NCBI GenBank assembly: GCA_008921705.1
Contig: VFFE01007669.1
Coordinates: 910,414 to 974,413, forward strand
Direction of reading: 5' to 3'
Origin: Burhinus oedicnemus
Lineage: Eukaryota > Chordata > Aves > Charadriiformes > Burhinidae
DNA length: 64,000 nucleotides
Shown: piece by piece, positions 11,601 to 26,600 of the stretch
Numbering within the stretch: the first letter of the stretch is position 1
How the letters are laid out: each line of letters opens with the position of its first letter
Notes under the pieces: generated by a model
Database searches by the model: none
Told to the model about the DNA's origin: nothing
The model's input: only the letters and a program-made list of their open reading frames with translations
Program-made: the position numbers and the translations under genes

Positions 11601-14600
11601 GTCGCAGGCTCACTCAGTTTGATCACCAAATTCTGTCCAGTCTGTGTTTTTAATTTTTGTTATTACTTGTGGCAGTGTTTTCTTGCTTCTCTGCTCCAGT
11701 AACTACTCATAGTTCCTCCATTTTACAATGTGTAACCCATTTTTGAATTTGGCTGTTGCAAATTTTAGTTTCAATGAATTTATTTTCTATATTCCTAAAA
11801 ATTGCTACTCCCCCTTATCTGAGGATTTCCTTATGGATAAGGAAAGACCAAATGATGCCTGAACACTTAAGGAAAGGCTTCTTTATTCATTTTAATGTTT
11901 TATTCTTGTTGAGAGATAGTAGCTAACAAGCTACCATTGAATTAATATGGCTCTGAATTACTATTTTACATCCACAAATTTACCATTTTCCTCTTATTTG
12001 TTGGATTTAATGTGTGCTCGCTAAGCATTGTAGCAAGTGAAGAGGAATTATTTTTTCACTCCAAGTGTACAGATGAGAACAAATGTCCAGTTTTTAAAGC
12101 ATCGAGATTTTTTTTATTTCCTTCTTTTTTTTCCTGCTTCCCCACTCCAGTTTTCAGGCTTTCTGCCATTCAGAAACAGAGAAAGGTGTACAATCTGGAA
12201 ATAACTGTTGCTTTAAACTGTCACTCCCTCTTTGTTTCTGTGGAAAGGATCTGTTTCTCCTTTCTCATATAGCTCTGCTCCTTAATTCTTCTGTTTAGAA
12301 ATATAGTTATTAGAAAGTGCATTGCTGTTTTCCAGCAACAATTGACCCCAAAGAAAGAGAAAGGAAGGGGAACACAACTATTGCAATGGACGACTTAAAG
12401 CAGTAAGTCCTTCAGGAAGATGTGGAAAATATGTGTGTATCAGTGGATCTTTAATACTCTTTGAGGAGTTTGCACAGCTTTGGAAACAAGGGAAAAAAAG
12501 CCTATTGCAATTAAGATGCCAACATATGTTGAGTAAATGGTGTTTTTTCATTATCTAGCTGGCATCTCTAATGGATGGGGGGAATTCTTATCAAATTATG
12601 TCAATGTACGTGTATGCATCTGCAAGCATTACTGTGCTGTGCTTGTGCACTTTGTCTTATTTCTCCACAGCTGTTACTATTCTGTAAAAAGTTGTTCTTG
12701 CTGATTAGATAGAACTTCAGTTCTACCAATATTAAGTAAATTTATGAAGCAAAAGCATGATTTAATGGCTTTAACCCCGTGAATAACACACGTAATTTGA
12801 GAATAAAGGTGTTCTTTCTCAGTTTATGGACATTTACTTTGCTTCTTTTCACCTCAAATAAAGCTGAGATTATTGTTATCTTTGTATAGTTTTTTCTAAG
12901 ATATGGATAAAATTGTTTACTCCTATATGTACTTAAATGGCTCTGTGATATTTTTTTAAAAATAAAATAGCTAATATATTAAAACTTAGTCTAAAAAATA
13001 ATATTGAATAAAATGGAAAAGGCTTTCAGCTACTCCAGACTGTGGAAAACTTACTTTGAATCTGGTTTAATGTGGAGATGGGTATTAGTTTAAAAAAAAT
13101 ACTCAAGGATTAAAGAAAAACACCCCCAAACTTTAAGGTGACTGAAGCTGTGATTAAATAAGTTATAACCTCAAGCATTATATCTTTCTGGAGTATGTTT
13201 GGATTAATTAACGTTCTTCACTTCATGTGCAAATTCCCCTCCCCATTTCTCTTTGCATAGTTCCTGTCCTGTTCCCCCCACCAAAAATCCCACCAACGTA
13301 TTTGTTTGGGTTTTGAAATTAAGATTTATTTTCTTTTTGCTGGTTATAGACATTAAAAGATTCAAGGGCAGAGAGAAAAAAAATAGGTAAGGTGATTTGC
13401 TCAAAATAGTGAATACATGAACTAGATGAGTTGCTCCAAATTAAGTGGAAAGATGTGTCACAGCTACCTTTGCCCTTTTTACTTAATCCTCTGATGAGTT
13501 AACAGCCATTTAGGGGCAAATGGTTTGGTCTCAGGGCCTTCTGCCTTCAAAGCATCCCCAGTGATGCTGTATCACCCTGTACTTCGAGATGTGGTGATAA
13601 TAGAAGAGTCAGCTGTGCACCTCATTTCTTTCACTCTACAGTATTTGCTGATTGACCCTTTCAGGGAGCTGTGTCAGTATTTATTTTTCATGTGATCTTG
13701 TTGTATTTAGTGGATTTGGCTTCAGTTCCAATTTAAGCTATGAGTAAGAACCTAGTCCAAATCCATTTTGGTTACTGCTTCATACCTGTGTGACTCAAGT
13801 CAATCTTTTAGAAGAAAGACCAGAAGAGAAAATTTCAGCTTTCTTTTAACGATCCACTTTTTTTAAACTGTACCTTTCCAGAGACTTTCTTGAGACTCTG
13901 TGTAGTAAAAACCAACCCAAACCACAGTTTTAGAACAGACTACTGAAAGGCAGCACATCAGTATCACCTAACACTTGCTCTTAGTGGATCTCATAACCGA
14001 GGTATAAATGTGAGGCCAGCTCTTTCAAGACTTTTGTGGCTGTTATTGTTTGTATAACTTTTACCAGAAGGGTTTGAAAATGCATATGAAGGTTAAAGCA
14101 ACTCGTTGGAAATACTTATCTTAATTGTGAGGTGACTGTTAGTAGGTCTGGAAATCTTAAGCATTTGATGAATGAGCTAGCAATTTAGAGTATGTACCAT
14201 GGGTAGCCTGTGTGGTACAAGATCCTCCTTTGTGTAGTCAATGTTTCTAGGGGGTGTTGTGTTCCAGTTGGAGCTTCTGGGAACATGCTCATCTTGGAAG
14301 CTTAGCAGGTTTCTGACAGGCTGGTAGTCTAGAAGGTCTAGGAGATACTTTTTAACAATGTAATCTAGATATGCAAAAATAATGCTTCTGGAAAACTTGA
14401 TTTGTGTTGTTTATGTTGAAAGTACTAGAGGAAAGACTACGACAGGTACAGATGTGGTCTTTGCTCGGAAGCCTTGGTGATGCCTGGAATATCAATGTGG
14501 TGAATGAATTGTCACAACTGAGAAGCGAAATGTCAGTTGTGATTTTCACAGCAAATTTAAAGCTTATGTTTATGACCTATTTTGAGACTATGCAACTACA

Positions 14601-17600
14601 AAGTATTTCTTTTACCTTAAAGCCATCACATTACCTTTCTAATGATTTTTTTCCCCCAAAATAGGAGGGAAGGACAGAAGAAGTGGCCTCATTCTCACAA
14701 TTCCATTATGCCTTGAACAGACGAGTATGGACGAGCTGAGTGTCACACTAGACTACCTTCTGAGTATCCCAAGGTGATTTCAAAGGCATTCTGTTCAGGG
14801 CTGCCTTTTTTTCCAGTGGTGGAAGGGATCTTTTTATTGTTTTTTCTTTTAATTTGCCTTGCAATACCAAATTAATTTTACATAAATATTTGTTTAAAAT
14901 GTGATACTGTGTGACATCCCAATAAATTAAGGGATATCTACTAAGGCTTGCATATATCTTTTTATACTGTATATCTGGCTTTGTTGGGGTTTTTTTGTTG
15001 TTTGGTTTGGGTTTTTTTTGCTTTTTTTTTGTCTTGTGTATTTCCTCACTCCTTGCTTGTGATATCTTTGGTAGTTTCTTTTTAATGACAATGCACTTAA
15101 ATTACTATGTAAATTAATGAGCCATTCTAGTGAAACTCCTGAGCTTGCAAAGGTAGCATTGCCCAAAGTAAAAAAAAAAACAACCAACCAAACAAAAAAA
15201 AACCAAAACAAAACCAAAACTTTCCTTCTCTCTTTCTTTGCTATGTGCCTAATCATTCTAGCTTGTAGTGCTTAAGTGTGCACTGAGTCTAAAAATGTAC
15301 AAAGTCTTATTGAAGTTAGCGAGCAACTCAAATGTTTAAAATTAAGATACTGCTTAAATGTGCTGAATGATGACTTGAGTATTCTGTCATCCAGACCTTG
15401 CTGTAAAACCATTGTTGATGAAATTCTGCGCATGTAACCCTGCAAGCTTATACTGACAGTTCTTGGTCCTAGCTTAGTTAACTGCATTTTTTTCTTAAGG
15501 TCCGAAGATTGATCTTTATCAGAACTTTGTTTGGTTCTCTTATGCCACTGATTTAAAAAGGAAAGAAGCATCTCAGATAAATGCTTGCTTTTGCATCCCT
15601 TTAAATTCCTCTTCTGGAAACAGAGGAACAATGGCATAGCTAAAGACTGTTTAGTGTACTTTGCTTACTACAATCTATAAATGTTTTTAAAACAATTAAA
15701 TGAACCGATTTTTTTTGTAGTTAAGGCTGTTTAAAAAAATTCTGATTGGGGAGAGAGAAACAAAGAATAAGTTCAGGTTGCTTACAAGTAGAATACCAAT
15801 AGGTATATGAGTATATTGCACAACATTTTAGTCATGGAAGTTTTAGGGTTTTTCAAACAGCTTGTTGGCTTTTGTAAAGTGATGAAAATCCCAAATGTTC
15901 ATCCGCGCAAGTCATCTTATTGACTTAAGGACTTGGCCATATTTATGGAACAGTTGCAGTTATTGTTGTTCTAGCAAGCATTAGTTGTCCCACAGTCTCC
16001 TCCTGATGTATGTTTTTACATATATTAGTGTAGAAATAACTGTCTGAAAATTCAGTCAAAGTACTGTTTGTACAAACTGGGAAATCTGTTTGAAAGCAAA
16101 GTTCCACGTTCCCACATCTAAGTTCTGTTTGTCAGTTGTGGAAAAAATGACCTCTTTTTTTTATGGTGGCAGTATGGAAAAATCATTGTCAGTTTTGTTT
16201 GCATGAGTTTTTTTAGTGGGAAATGCAAACTTTTTGGCCTAAGTGCTTGCCTTTTTTGTTCCGGAAAGACTTGCTGAACAGTGTGTGAAAACAGGAGGGT
16301 GTGGGGAGGGATGTTGTCCCAAGCCCAGATAGCTGTCCAAGGAACATTAACGTTACTTTTTCCCCAAGTTCTATGTGTTGTAAGGTAACTTAATATGCTG
16401 AACTTTTAATTCAGTTGTGCTTGACATATGTTGTAACTATAACTGTTTTGAAATATGCATTCTGGTGTTGATTGATAGCTGTGTCCAAAACTTAAGAGGC
16501 ATAACTGTTTATAGTTTCTTGGGTGAAATTTCTTTGGGGGGGGGACGGACGACCGTGCATGTGCAAAGCTTTCCTAAAACTTCAGACAACTTATTCCTAG
16601 TGTTTTAAGTCTACTGATCCACCTTTCTTTGATGCTATTTAAAATTCTCAGATTCTGAAGAGGCCTCTTTGGTATCCGAGAAAAATAAAAATGGCAATGT
16701 TATACTATTGTCTGTGCATACTAAAGTTTGCTTCCTTTGTTGTATTCTCTGTATTGTGGCTCAAATCACAAGGTGTTTATTTATTTTAACTTTCATACAA
16801 ATGTTTATGTTTGTGTTGGCTGAACTTTTCAGAAGTGGTAGCTCACTTTTGAATTTGATTGTTTCTTTGGGTGTTTTCTTTTTTAATAAGTTTAGTAGTA
16901 GAGAAGAGCAGATGCTGGTACTGCTAATTTCCAGTGAGCCTAAGGAAGACATGTCTCAAGATGCTATAGTAACACTATTCATCTTGTTCTTAAAAGTAGT
17001 GGTAGTGTGCCTTTTGAGCTCATTCTGATTAAACATTGCTTGCATAAAGCCTGAATGTTCAGTGTGTTTCTAGAAGAATCATGTGTGTCGTCTTAGAGGT
17101 TCCTTAAAACCAAAAGCATGTATGGTTTGGCAGTCAACTTTGTAATTATTATTTCCTAAAGAGCCTAGTAAGGTTCCTCTTTTCCCTTTTTTTTTAAATT
17201 GCAAGATAAATTTTTCTTCCATGCATACCTGATGAAGCTCAGCTTAAACATGAACTAAGTAATTTTAATATAATAAAATTAAAAATAATATATAAATATA
17301 TATAAAATAATAAAAGTTAATTTTTTTGCAGTGAAACATAACGCTTACTGTTACGTGCAAGTTGCTTTGTTTTTTTGTAAGCTAAGGAGATCACAGACAT
17401 GGCTTTGTTTTGTAATTGCAGATTTGGGTGCTAACGATTACATAATGCTTTTCTACCTCATGTGAATGTCACGTTGTTTAGTTACCTATAACTTTGCTGG
17501 ACACAAAAATTTCAACCTGAGACATGATACCTAATGTGGTAACTAATGCTAAAATTGTGGGCTTGCTTCCGTGTCCTCTTCTGGCTGCTGCTGCGCTGGT

Positions 17601-20600
17601 TGTGAGAAGGCAACACTTCCCAGCTGTTGGTGGTATCCAGAGGTTGCTGCCACCATTGAACACTGCCCAGCTTGTTGTGAGCACCTTGTTGCCAACTTCA
17701 GTTAGAAATGAGCTGCAGTGCTCTTTGTGGGAATGCACAGAGAGCGAGGAAAGTTTTCACTATTTTCTCTCGTTAGGTACTTGAGCAGAAGTACCATTTG
17801 AATTTTTGGCTTTGCAGCTACCTATTTTCAGCAGGGTTTTTTTGTAGTATACACAGGCTCAAACCTTATTAGAAGAGGAGATGATGTCAGTCTAAAATAC
17901 TTCTTCTTGTAGATCCCTATGCAAAGCCTCTGTCCTTGTAGAGGCTTTTTGTGCAGTGCAATTTCTACTCCATTTGTTCAGGAAAGAAATTCAAGCATGT
18001 TTAGATGATTTCCTGCTTGGACATGCATCAAGTGATATGTAGCTGTATCCTCAAATCTGCACCAGTTCACAAGTAATCTTGTGAAAACTGACATCCCTTT
18101 CTCTTCCTTACAAAACTGTAAATCAACCTCTTCTGAGGATTTTGTGAAGTTTACAAGTATGAAACCTTTTCAGACTTGCTAAAGTTTAAATAAATGCTTG
18201 TATTAGGAAATACACTTCAGTACTACTGAAAAATTGTTATTGGGAATATCTATTAATATGCGTCAGCATGAAAATTGAAAGTTATTTCTAAATGAGTAAA
18301 CTTAAGGTTTATAAGACAGTATATTTATAAGTGAAAAAGCTATGTAGTTGTATTTTTTGGTAGAGTTGAAACCCAAAGTCATTGTGATATGACACTTGTT
18401 CATGAATTTTATTTTTTCTAAGTGTTTTTCTTCCTTTAGTGAGAAGTGTAAAGCTAGAGGATTTACTGTGATAGTGGATGGCAGAAAATCTCAATGGAAC
18501 GTGGTAAAGACGGTTGTGTTAATGCTACAGGTAAATACATTTTTAAACATTCATAGTTGGCTGATTAGTTTTATAGATGTGAACCCAATAGCTGTCTTAT
18601 TGTAGAGGCGGTAATATCTTTATTGACAAATAGACAATTTATGGCCTTTTAAAATCACAAAATGTGGTTCTGTGACAGAGTTCTGTACAGAAACAATCTG
18701 AAAAATGGATGATACACCTCAGGTGAGGGACAAATTCATTACATGCTGAGAATGCACAATCATAGACCTTATTCTAAACCAGAGTTTTAGTTAAAAAAAA
18801 TACAGAAATATGTTCCTGGCGTCATCAGCCATGAGCAGTAGGAAAGTCTGCAGGGCAACAGTTCACACTGATAGTGCAGTTGAGCAGGTTCTGATGCAAT
18901 ATGCTGTAGTACTTGGTTTCCATTAGAATTGTCTACAGTTGATTTTGTTGTGTATAATAGTCCCAATCACAAATTATATTCTGTATGCTATACAAAGTAG
19001 GAGAAGAAAAAAAAGTGCCAATTCCCAATTAAAGAAATTCATAACAACTTATTTTAGCTTTTCAGAATGGTGGGGTTACAATAAAGTCTTATTTCTGCTA
19101 AACAGTTTAGGTTATTTTCTGGTCTCACTGGTCAAAGAAAATACAAGATACAGCACTGAATAGATTAGAGAACTTGGACTACTGCCTTTCTTACTGCACA
19201 AATGACTTCTCTTTATCAGAGTAGTTTTCCTCCTGGACTTAGATGAAGCCTCAGAAACTGTGTCAAATATGAATAATTTCATTTTGTTGTCCTGCTAGCT
19301 CGTTGTTGCTCCTTGGTGTTTAAGTCTGTTTCAAGGTGTCTTTCACCTGTTCTTGACTAAGATGGCATTCTTATTAATAGAGTTATAGTAATTGGATCCA
19401 CTATGTTCTGATTATGATCTTGACTGAGCTTTCACTTCAGTTAATGTGCAGTTGTGACATTTAGTGGGAATTTCAGCTAGTGGGGAAGGTAGCTCTTTGT
19501 TTATGCTCAGATTTCACTGGCTTCCTGTCAGCACGCTTCCTGCCAGTGTGAAGTCTGCAGAAACATAAGTTGCACATCTGTATCTTTAATTTGATAAGGA
19601 AGCAATAAAGAAGATTTTCCTATGTAGACTAATCACTTGTGCAGACCACTTGAAATTGCTCTCTGCTTGGACACACGTAGTTCTCAGAGGTGCTGGTTGG
19701 TCATCAGTCAGACACTTCTGTGTTAAAAATACTGTCTACTTTTTAATAGTTTTTACGTATTCATTAAAATGGTGCAAGAATGAAATATCTTTTTTTTTTT
19801 TCCAGTGCTATGATTGCTGAGTTGGATGCATTTAACTTTTTCAGATTTATATTTTTATAAATAAAACAAGGTATTTGAAAAGAAATCCCAGGGATTGTGT
19901 CACATTTATGTCAGTACTGTAATTATCTAACTGTTGCTTATTGCTATAGCTGATGACTTGGGAGTAATCAAGAGTCTTTGTTCCTTGATCTACATTTAAT
20001 GTGACAACATAAAATCAACTTGGTAGCTGAAATTACTGGTTTAGGCTGAGGAATGTTTTCTTGGTAATACTTTTATGAATTAATGTGCTGATATGTTAAT
20101 GTTAAGCCCTTTCATTCTAGTCTTAAGCAATATGTATTAGTGTAGGATATAATCTTTTCACATGTGATTTAATAACAAAGTATACAATTCTTTTCTAACT
20201 TTGGTTACTGTTTCATTCTGCATTGCAAATTACATTGGTAGACAGCTTTGTTGTCCTTAATGGTTTCTTTTTTTAATGAAATGCCATAAATAAAATTAAG
20301 TCTAGCCAATAATTCATGTTTTTCTATACTGTTGTAGCATGAGATAATGATTAGGCCTCAGGACTGGGGATAAAGAGGTTAGATTTTCTTTTCTGTTCTG
20401 ACACGATTTTGCTATGAAATTTAGTGCAGTCTACTACAAAGCAGGATGGAGCCAACATGTGAAGTAGATGCAGGAGACTTAGTTTAATTTCTGTCTGTAA
20501 ATTTCAAGTTCTTGAATAGATGATGACATATAAGTGGAATTCAGTTCTGTGGGAAATTAAGGTTTAACCTTGAATGTTTTACTTATTTTTCCATTTGTTT

Positions 20601-23600
20601 TACAGAACGTTGTTCCAGCTGAGGTGTCACTTGTTTGTGTAGTAAAGCCAGATGAATTTTGGGATAAGAAGGTTACGCATTTCTGTTTTTGGAAAGAGAA
20701 AGATAGACTTGGCTTTGAGGTATGTAGAACTTGTCTCTACTTCAGTCAAAAATATAATTTCTGGAATACTACAATAATTGGATGAAAATTAATGTCCCTT
20801 TAAGAATAGTTATATTCCAGATGCATTATGGATATCCTTAACAAACCACTGCAGCCTTTAACTTTTTTCCTCTTTAATGAGAATATTAAATGAAGTAGGT
20901 CTCAAATTAGAAGTGTGTGGCATTTAATTCTTTGCCCAGCAAGAGGATAAAGCTGTTTGATACATACAGTGGATGTTTTGAGTAAGAAATTGTTATACAG
21001 GGTTTAGTGTGAATTTTTTTCATCACTGTTCTGTGACAGACTGTAGAGATGCATTTTGTATGGTGTCACTAAATCAGTAGTAACCATTTTGAAGAACGTC
21101 TTGTTGCTGTATCTTCTGTCATTTTTTGAGTTCTTTGACATTAGTAACAAAGGTTATAGGTCCCTTTAGTTTGCCAAATATAAGCTGGTATTGTTCATAG
21201 CTTTTGAGGCAGAGTGTGTACAAGAGATTACACACTAATGTTAGCAGTTCTACTCTTTTATCTTTTTGGGAGGTTAATGGAAACCTCTATTTTCCCTATT
21301 TTTAGAAAATTATCTCTATCATCAATCTTTCCAGTCATGTTTTGAAGCTAATCTTGTTTGAACAACAACAGGCTTGCTGTGCTCACCAAATACTAAAATG
21401 TCTACTTGTTTTGTACAACAAAGCTCTTAGAGAGCACCTTTTTTGTGAAAGAGATTGAACAGAAAAGAATTTTGCAGTCTTGTCCAATGCTGTGTAATTC
21501 TGATGGTAAGATTACAACATTCTTGAATACTCCTGTAGAAAACTTAGGTCAGGGAAAACAGGAATTGGAAGGTAGCAGCTGAAAGGTTAGAACGCTGCTA
21601 AATAGCATAAACCTAAAGACTCTGTCATCCAGATACAAGACTTAACAAGACATAATTAATATAAATTGTATCAAACTTTACCTAGAATAGGTGGCTTCAT
21701 TTTAGGAAACAATTCCTGCATGTGAAAGTGCTCTGAAGGAGTGTGGGGGTAAGGGGCAAGATTCCTACTTTGAATCAGATGACAAAACCTTTTTTTTATT
21801 TTAAATTAAAATCTGCTTTAAGATTACTTTTGTTACATTACTTCATTTTTTGTAATCTCCTTTAGAGTCTTATAAGTAAGGAAATCCTGCACATTTGCCT
21901 TTAGGTTGTTTATCTTACAGATGAAGATAATTTTTTCTTTTTGCGTAGTTCTTTAAAGACAGATTTGAAAAGTAGCCCAAGTTCAACAGAGCAATCCAAA
22001 GAATCTCTCAACAGTGTTTGAAGGTCTACAGCCAGCAAGATATTCACTAATAAAGGTAGTGAAGCGCCTGAAATTTTGCTACTAGAAGTGGTTCCAACTC
22101 TGATAATCTTGTGACTTGCATTACAGTTAAACTCTCCTGGGTTTCATAGCTGTCTGTCTGTCCCTTCACCTGAATCCCTTGAGGGGATTGACAAGGAGGT
22201 GTGGTCAAAGTATATTTCCATCTTGAAGTTCAGCATGTAGCAGCTCAGTCCTAGCTTCTTTAATCAAAAATGAGTGTGGTGGTGCCCTCCTTTTATAAAC
22301 TAGCCTATTGTTTGGAGCACATCCAAGATGAGAATTAAAAAAGAGACTGAACCAACCATCTGTACTTAAAAGGATGATTTAAGAGCTTGTGTTTAGAAAG
22401 TGACTTCAGTTTGCAATATTCACTTTCACACAGATGCTTTCAGGACATAAAGTAAACACCAAAGTCCAGAGAGTGGCAGTAATAAAGGTGAACCCCCCTC
22501 TTTTAGCAGTCTCTACTGTCTGATTTAGGCTCTCTTTTTCCCATCTGCACACCTGTAAATATGATCCTTGGACAAGTTCAGTAAGCCTTTGAAGTTGTAG
22601 TATAAAAGAATTTTACACAGTAGTTACTGTATACATCATGGTGTTGCTAGTTTCAAAATTAATCCTCTAGAAGATTCGTCTTGCTTTTTTCTTTAATATG
22701 ACTCAGCTAGAATCTATTTCTAGACCAATAATCAGAAAGCCTATAGAAAATATGTTCACGAAGCAGAGATAATGGCTATGATCATAAAAGTATTTTATTG
22801 TTTGACTTTAAGGATTGCTTAACAGTCATTAAATGATAATTCTGTAATGAAATTTCATAGGCTTAGTAATTTTATGAAGCATGTTCTGTGCCAATGATGA
22901 TGTTGGCATAGACCACTGGAGTTGTGTAACTAAACCTTTTGGTTTCTGCTTCTAAACTACTTTTTTCATTACTGAACCTTAAACATTTCTCCCTGACCTG
23001 AAATTTTGATCTAAGGTTCTCTTAAATTAATAGTTCTGAAGTTTTAGGAAGAAGAAAATAATTAAAGTATTAGAGTTGCATTTCATGCAGACATGTACCA
23101 AAATGTGTCAACTGTAAGGAAAGTAGTCAGTGATGTATCATTTTACAAGAAAAATAGCCATAGCATTAAAACACAGCAGCTGCTTCCTAGGCAGGAGGAA
23201 GACTTCAGATTTGTTCCCTAATGCCTCCTTGTATCTTGGCTTGATGCATGGGCAGATCAGGAGTTTGTATGAGTAGAAGATGATAATAGATAGTTGCTGA
23301 ATTCTCATTTTGGTTGGTAGGTGTTTGTTCTTGAGTTTCCCTTCTGCCTAATTAGAAGCATTGAAACAGGATGAGACTGTTTGCTTGCATCAGGAGCTAC
23401 CATCAGCTTCGGGGCAGTTGTCATCTAACTGAGGTTGGATAATGAGAAGCTGTTGATGTAGAGTTGCTATAGATGTTTCTAAAGAGACTGTGTGGTACCA
23501 TCGTAGCGCATGGCTTTTCCTTGTATCTTGCACTTTTTTTTCTTTTTTTTTTTGTGTTTGGGGCTTTTTTCTGTGCAATAACTCATGCCTTAAATGGCAA

Positions 23601-26600
23601 TCATCATTAAAAGACAGGGAAAGCTGAGAGAACAGTAGGAAAAATCTTGTGCTTTCCCAGATAATGAAGAATCACCCTTGGTATTAGGCAAGCCTTTGTT
23701 CTTCACCATTCATTAACGCTTGGTTATCTGTTACTTGGTTGTGATCAGGAAAACTGACTCAGTAAAAATGACCCACCTTCTCTGTGCTCCCAATATTTGT
23801 GTTAGAGACAGTAGTATGTCTTTGCTCTGTTCCTGATAGGAGTGCAAAGCACTGATAAGGCTATGGAAGCCTCTAACTCATGCATAAATCTACAGCTGCA
23901 TAATTGTATATTACAGGCAGTAAAAACAAAGCAACACCCAACTTGTCTTTTGGATTATGAGTTAGATTTGTATAACTTGGAAAAATCAAGATTGCTTTTG
24001 CACCAATGAAATAAATATGATCTAAAAATTTAAATGAAAGTATGAAATATTTGTATTCATTTCAGTGTAACCTAACTTTATTTGAAGAAAATGCTGTGTA
24101 CTGTGATCTCTAATTTCTAATGGGGCATCACATCTACCTCATATTTCCTGCTACCTGATCTGTTTTTAATACCTTGCTTAATATTGCCATATGAAGCCAT
24201 TAATCACAATGCCTGCCTTTCTCTTCAAAGGCAGAGATGCTCTGCTTCAGAGTGAGATGTGGTGATGACGAGTTGCAAAGCACTGAAACTAAATGTGGGA
24301 ACTGAGATCAAAAGGCTACTGGGTGGATAAGTATAAAGAGGTGGGCTGATTCAGCTGAGTAAAAGTGCATCTCCTTATTCCTGGTTATTATTAGTGTTGG
24401 TTTTGGACCTGCCTCAGGTCAATTCCAATTCATCCTCCAGCAGAGCTTTCCTCTGTCCCTTTATTCCTCCCTACAATGCTTAGTAGCAGCCAGTTCATGT
24501 GTTCATTAAAGCAGTTTTTTCTGGTCCTGTGCCCATGCTTCATAACAGGAGAGTTGTCTTAATAATTGTTCCAAGCATGTCTTTCAGCTGAAATGTTGTG
24601 TATGTTACACTGTAATACTTAATACTGTAAATGTTTTTAAACAAATGAAGAATAGGGTTTGAATATAAAAATTTCTAACTGTGTTTTGTAGGGTTGGGAG
24701 GTGTTGCCTTTTGCTTTTTTATTAACATGTTCTACATAGTGATGTGAAACAATCACTCTTTGTTAGTAGCTGTAGCGTGTTGTATTTGATTGTGAGCTTT
24801 TCATATGGAGATAACTAGGGTAACTGGAGGAAAAAGTGTACCATAAAAGTAGAAAAAATGTACAAGTTTGTACGCAATACAAAATCACCTACAGACTGGT
24901 GGGGTTTTTTTCGTATATGCCATTCAATTAAGGGACTGGGAGGAAAAATAATCTCTGTGTCTGGTTTAAATGTTAGATCAGTGCTTTGAAAATCAATTTG
25001 TCAGAAGCAGGGAGGAAGAAAGTGTGCTTGCTGTTCTTATCCTTGTGGAACTCACGGAGCAAAATTTAAAAGTTCACTTAGGTTTATGAGATAAGAAATC
25101 AAGGGCTTTTTTTTGGAAGAAAAGGTGGTAGACTATTGGGAACTAATTGGAAAAATTGGAGGATCCTGATAGTCCTGAAGTCCAAAGTCTGAGCAGGTCT
25201 AAATGCTTCATGCTTGCACTGTAGCAGCTAACAACTCTAAGTCTCTAGTAATAGTGTCAGAAATTTCTTACACTCGTATATTGGCAGAATCTGCTCTGGA
25301 AAATCTCAGTTCTCTAATGTCAAGTCATCAATATACAGAGGAGTACAGAAACCTGAAAATCACTTTTCCATGAAAATTTCCTGCATATCAACCTGTTTAT
25401 GATCTGTATACTTGCATATAAGAGTTGCTTTGAAAGAAGTATTAGCTAGCTGACTTGCTTTTTCCACGTTATGTAGCTGAAAAATAGCTAGTAAGATCTT
25501 GTCATTTGTTTAGAAGTGTAGGACCTGTTTAAGAAAACAACTGGGAAGGCTAAATCCAATGTGATTAAGCCACAGGTTTTCATATTAGCCCCCAGTTGAA
25601 GTAAAGTAACTCTTCTCTGTCTACCTAAGTCAGTGGTATCTACCTAAGTAGATACTTACCTTCTCTAGACTAATGATCTTTACTCTGAAAGTGATTAAAT
25701 GCCATTACATGGTTATAGCAATCCTTAATGTTCCAAAATATAAAAATCCCCCCCAAACACTTTTATATATACTTTTTTTTTATGCCATTGAAAACATGTG
25801 GTCCAGAACTTTCTACTGTGTTACTACAAGAGGCTTTTATACCGTCCTTGTATTTTGAAATTATTGTTACTACATGTATCCTTATATCTTATCTCTCATT
25901 ATGCTACTTGGAAATTAATTGTGGCACGATCATCCCCAATTTACCATTTAAGAATAACGCTGCTAAGCAGAGTATTGTTCCACAAAATGAAGGATGAATA
26001 ACACTTTGTAGGAAATCTTTAATTTTTGTATCAGATCTTCCAGTCCAGTGTTTTAATACTGAGGCACCAAAATGTGTAGCTTTCATGGACTTTCCAAAAT
26101 ATACATATAGGAGTGCCAATTTTTTATCAAAATGATGTTTATTTAAATGCATGTCTCCTTTCATCTGCATGTATCTTTGTTGATGCTGTTTTAACACTAG
26201 GGGCAATGGGTCCTTTCTTGAAAAACCTGGGCTAAATCAGGGAATTGTCCCTGTGGAGCTGGAATACGTAGCCCACGTTTACGTCACGTTCTAAATTCAG
26301 TCCTAAAGAAGGGTGTGTTGGAAAATCCAAGATTGTGTGTGCCTATTAGTCTCTTCTCCAGGATGGATAAAAGATAGCGTGCTGGTTATTATCATGAGAC
26401 CTGGAGGGGAAGGTGAATGAGTGGGCACAACTGTAAGTACTGGAAAGTGAAGGAGACAGTTCCTGGGAGTGGAGTTGACAGTTAGTCTAGCGTATATCTG
26501 GAGTCTGGTAGCTGCACTTGGCTTTCTAATACGCTAAATTTCTGTGTGATACTAGCCAGATAAATATTTAACTTGTGTTTCTTGGTGTAATGTTAAAGCA

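Larger units (their letters stand above)
14774..18439 (+). other. SESTD1 intron between coding exons 2 and 3
   Basis: A 3.7-kb intron. It holds a pair of complementary low-complexity tracts (14979-15031 G/T-rich, 15170-15220 C/A-rich), a run of nine G at 16536-16544, a 56-bp A/T-only stretch at 17260-17315 and a somewhat GC-richer islet at about 17560-17740. No gene was recognised. Confidence 0.85.
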
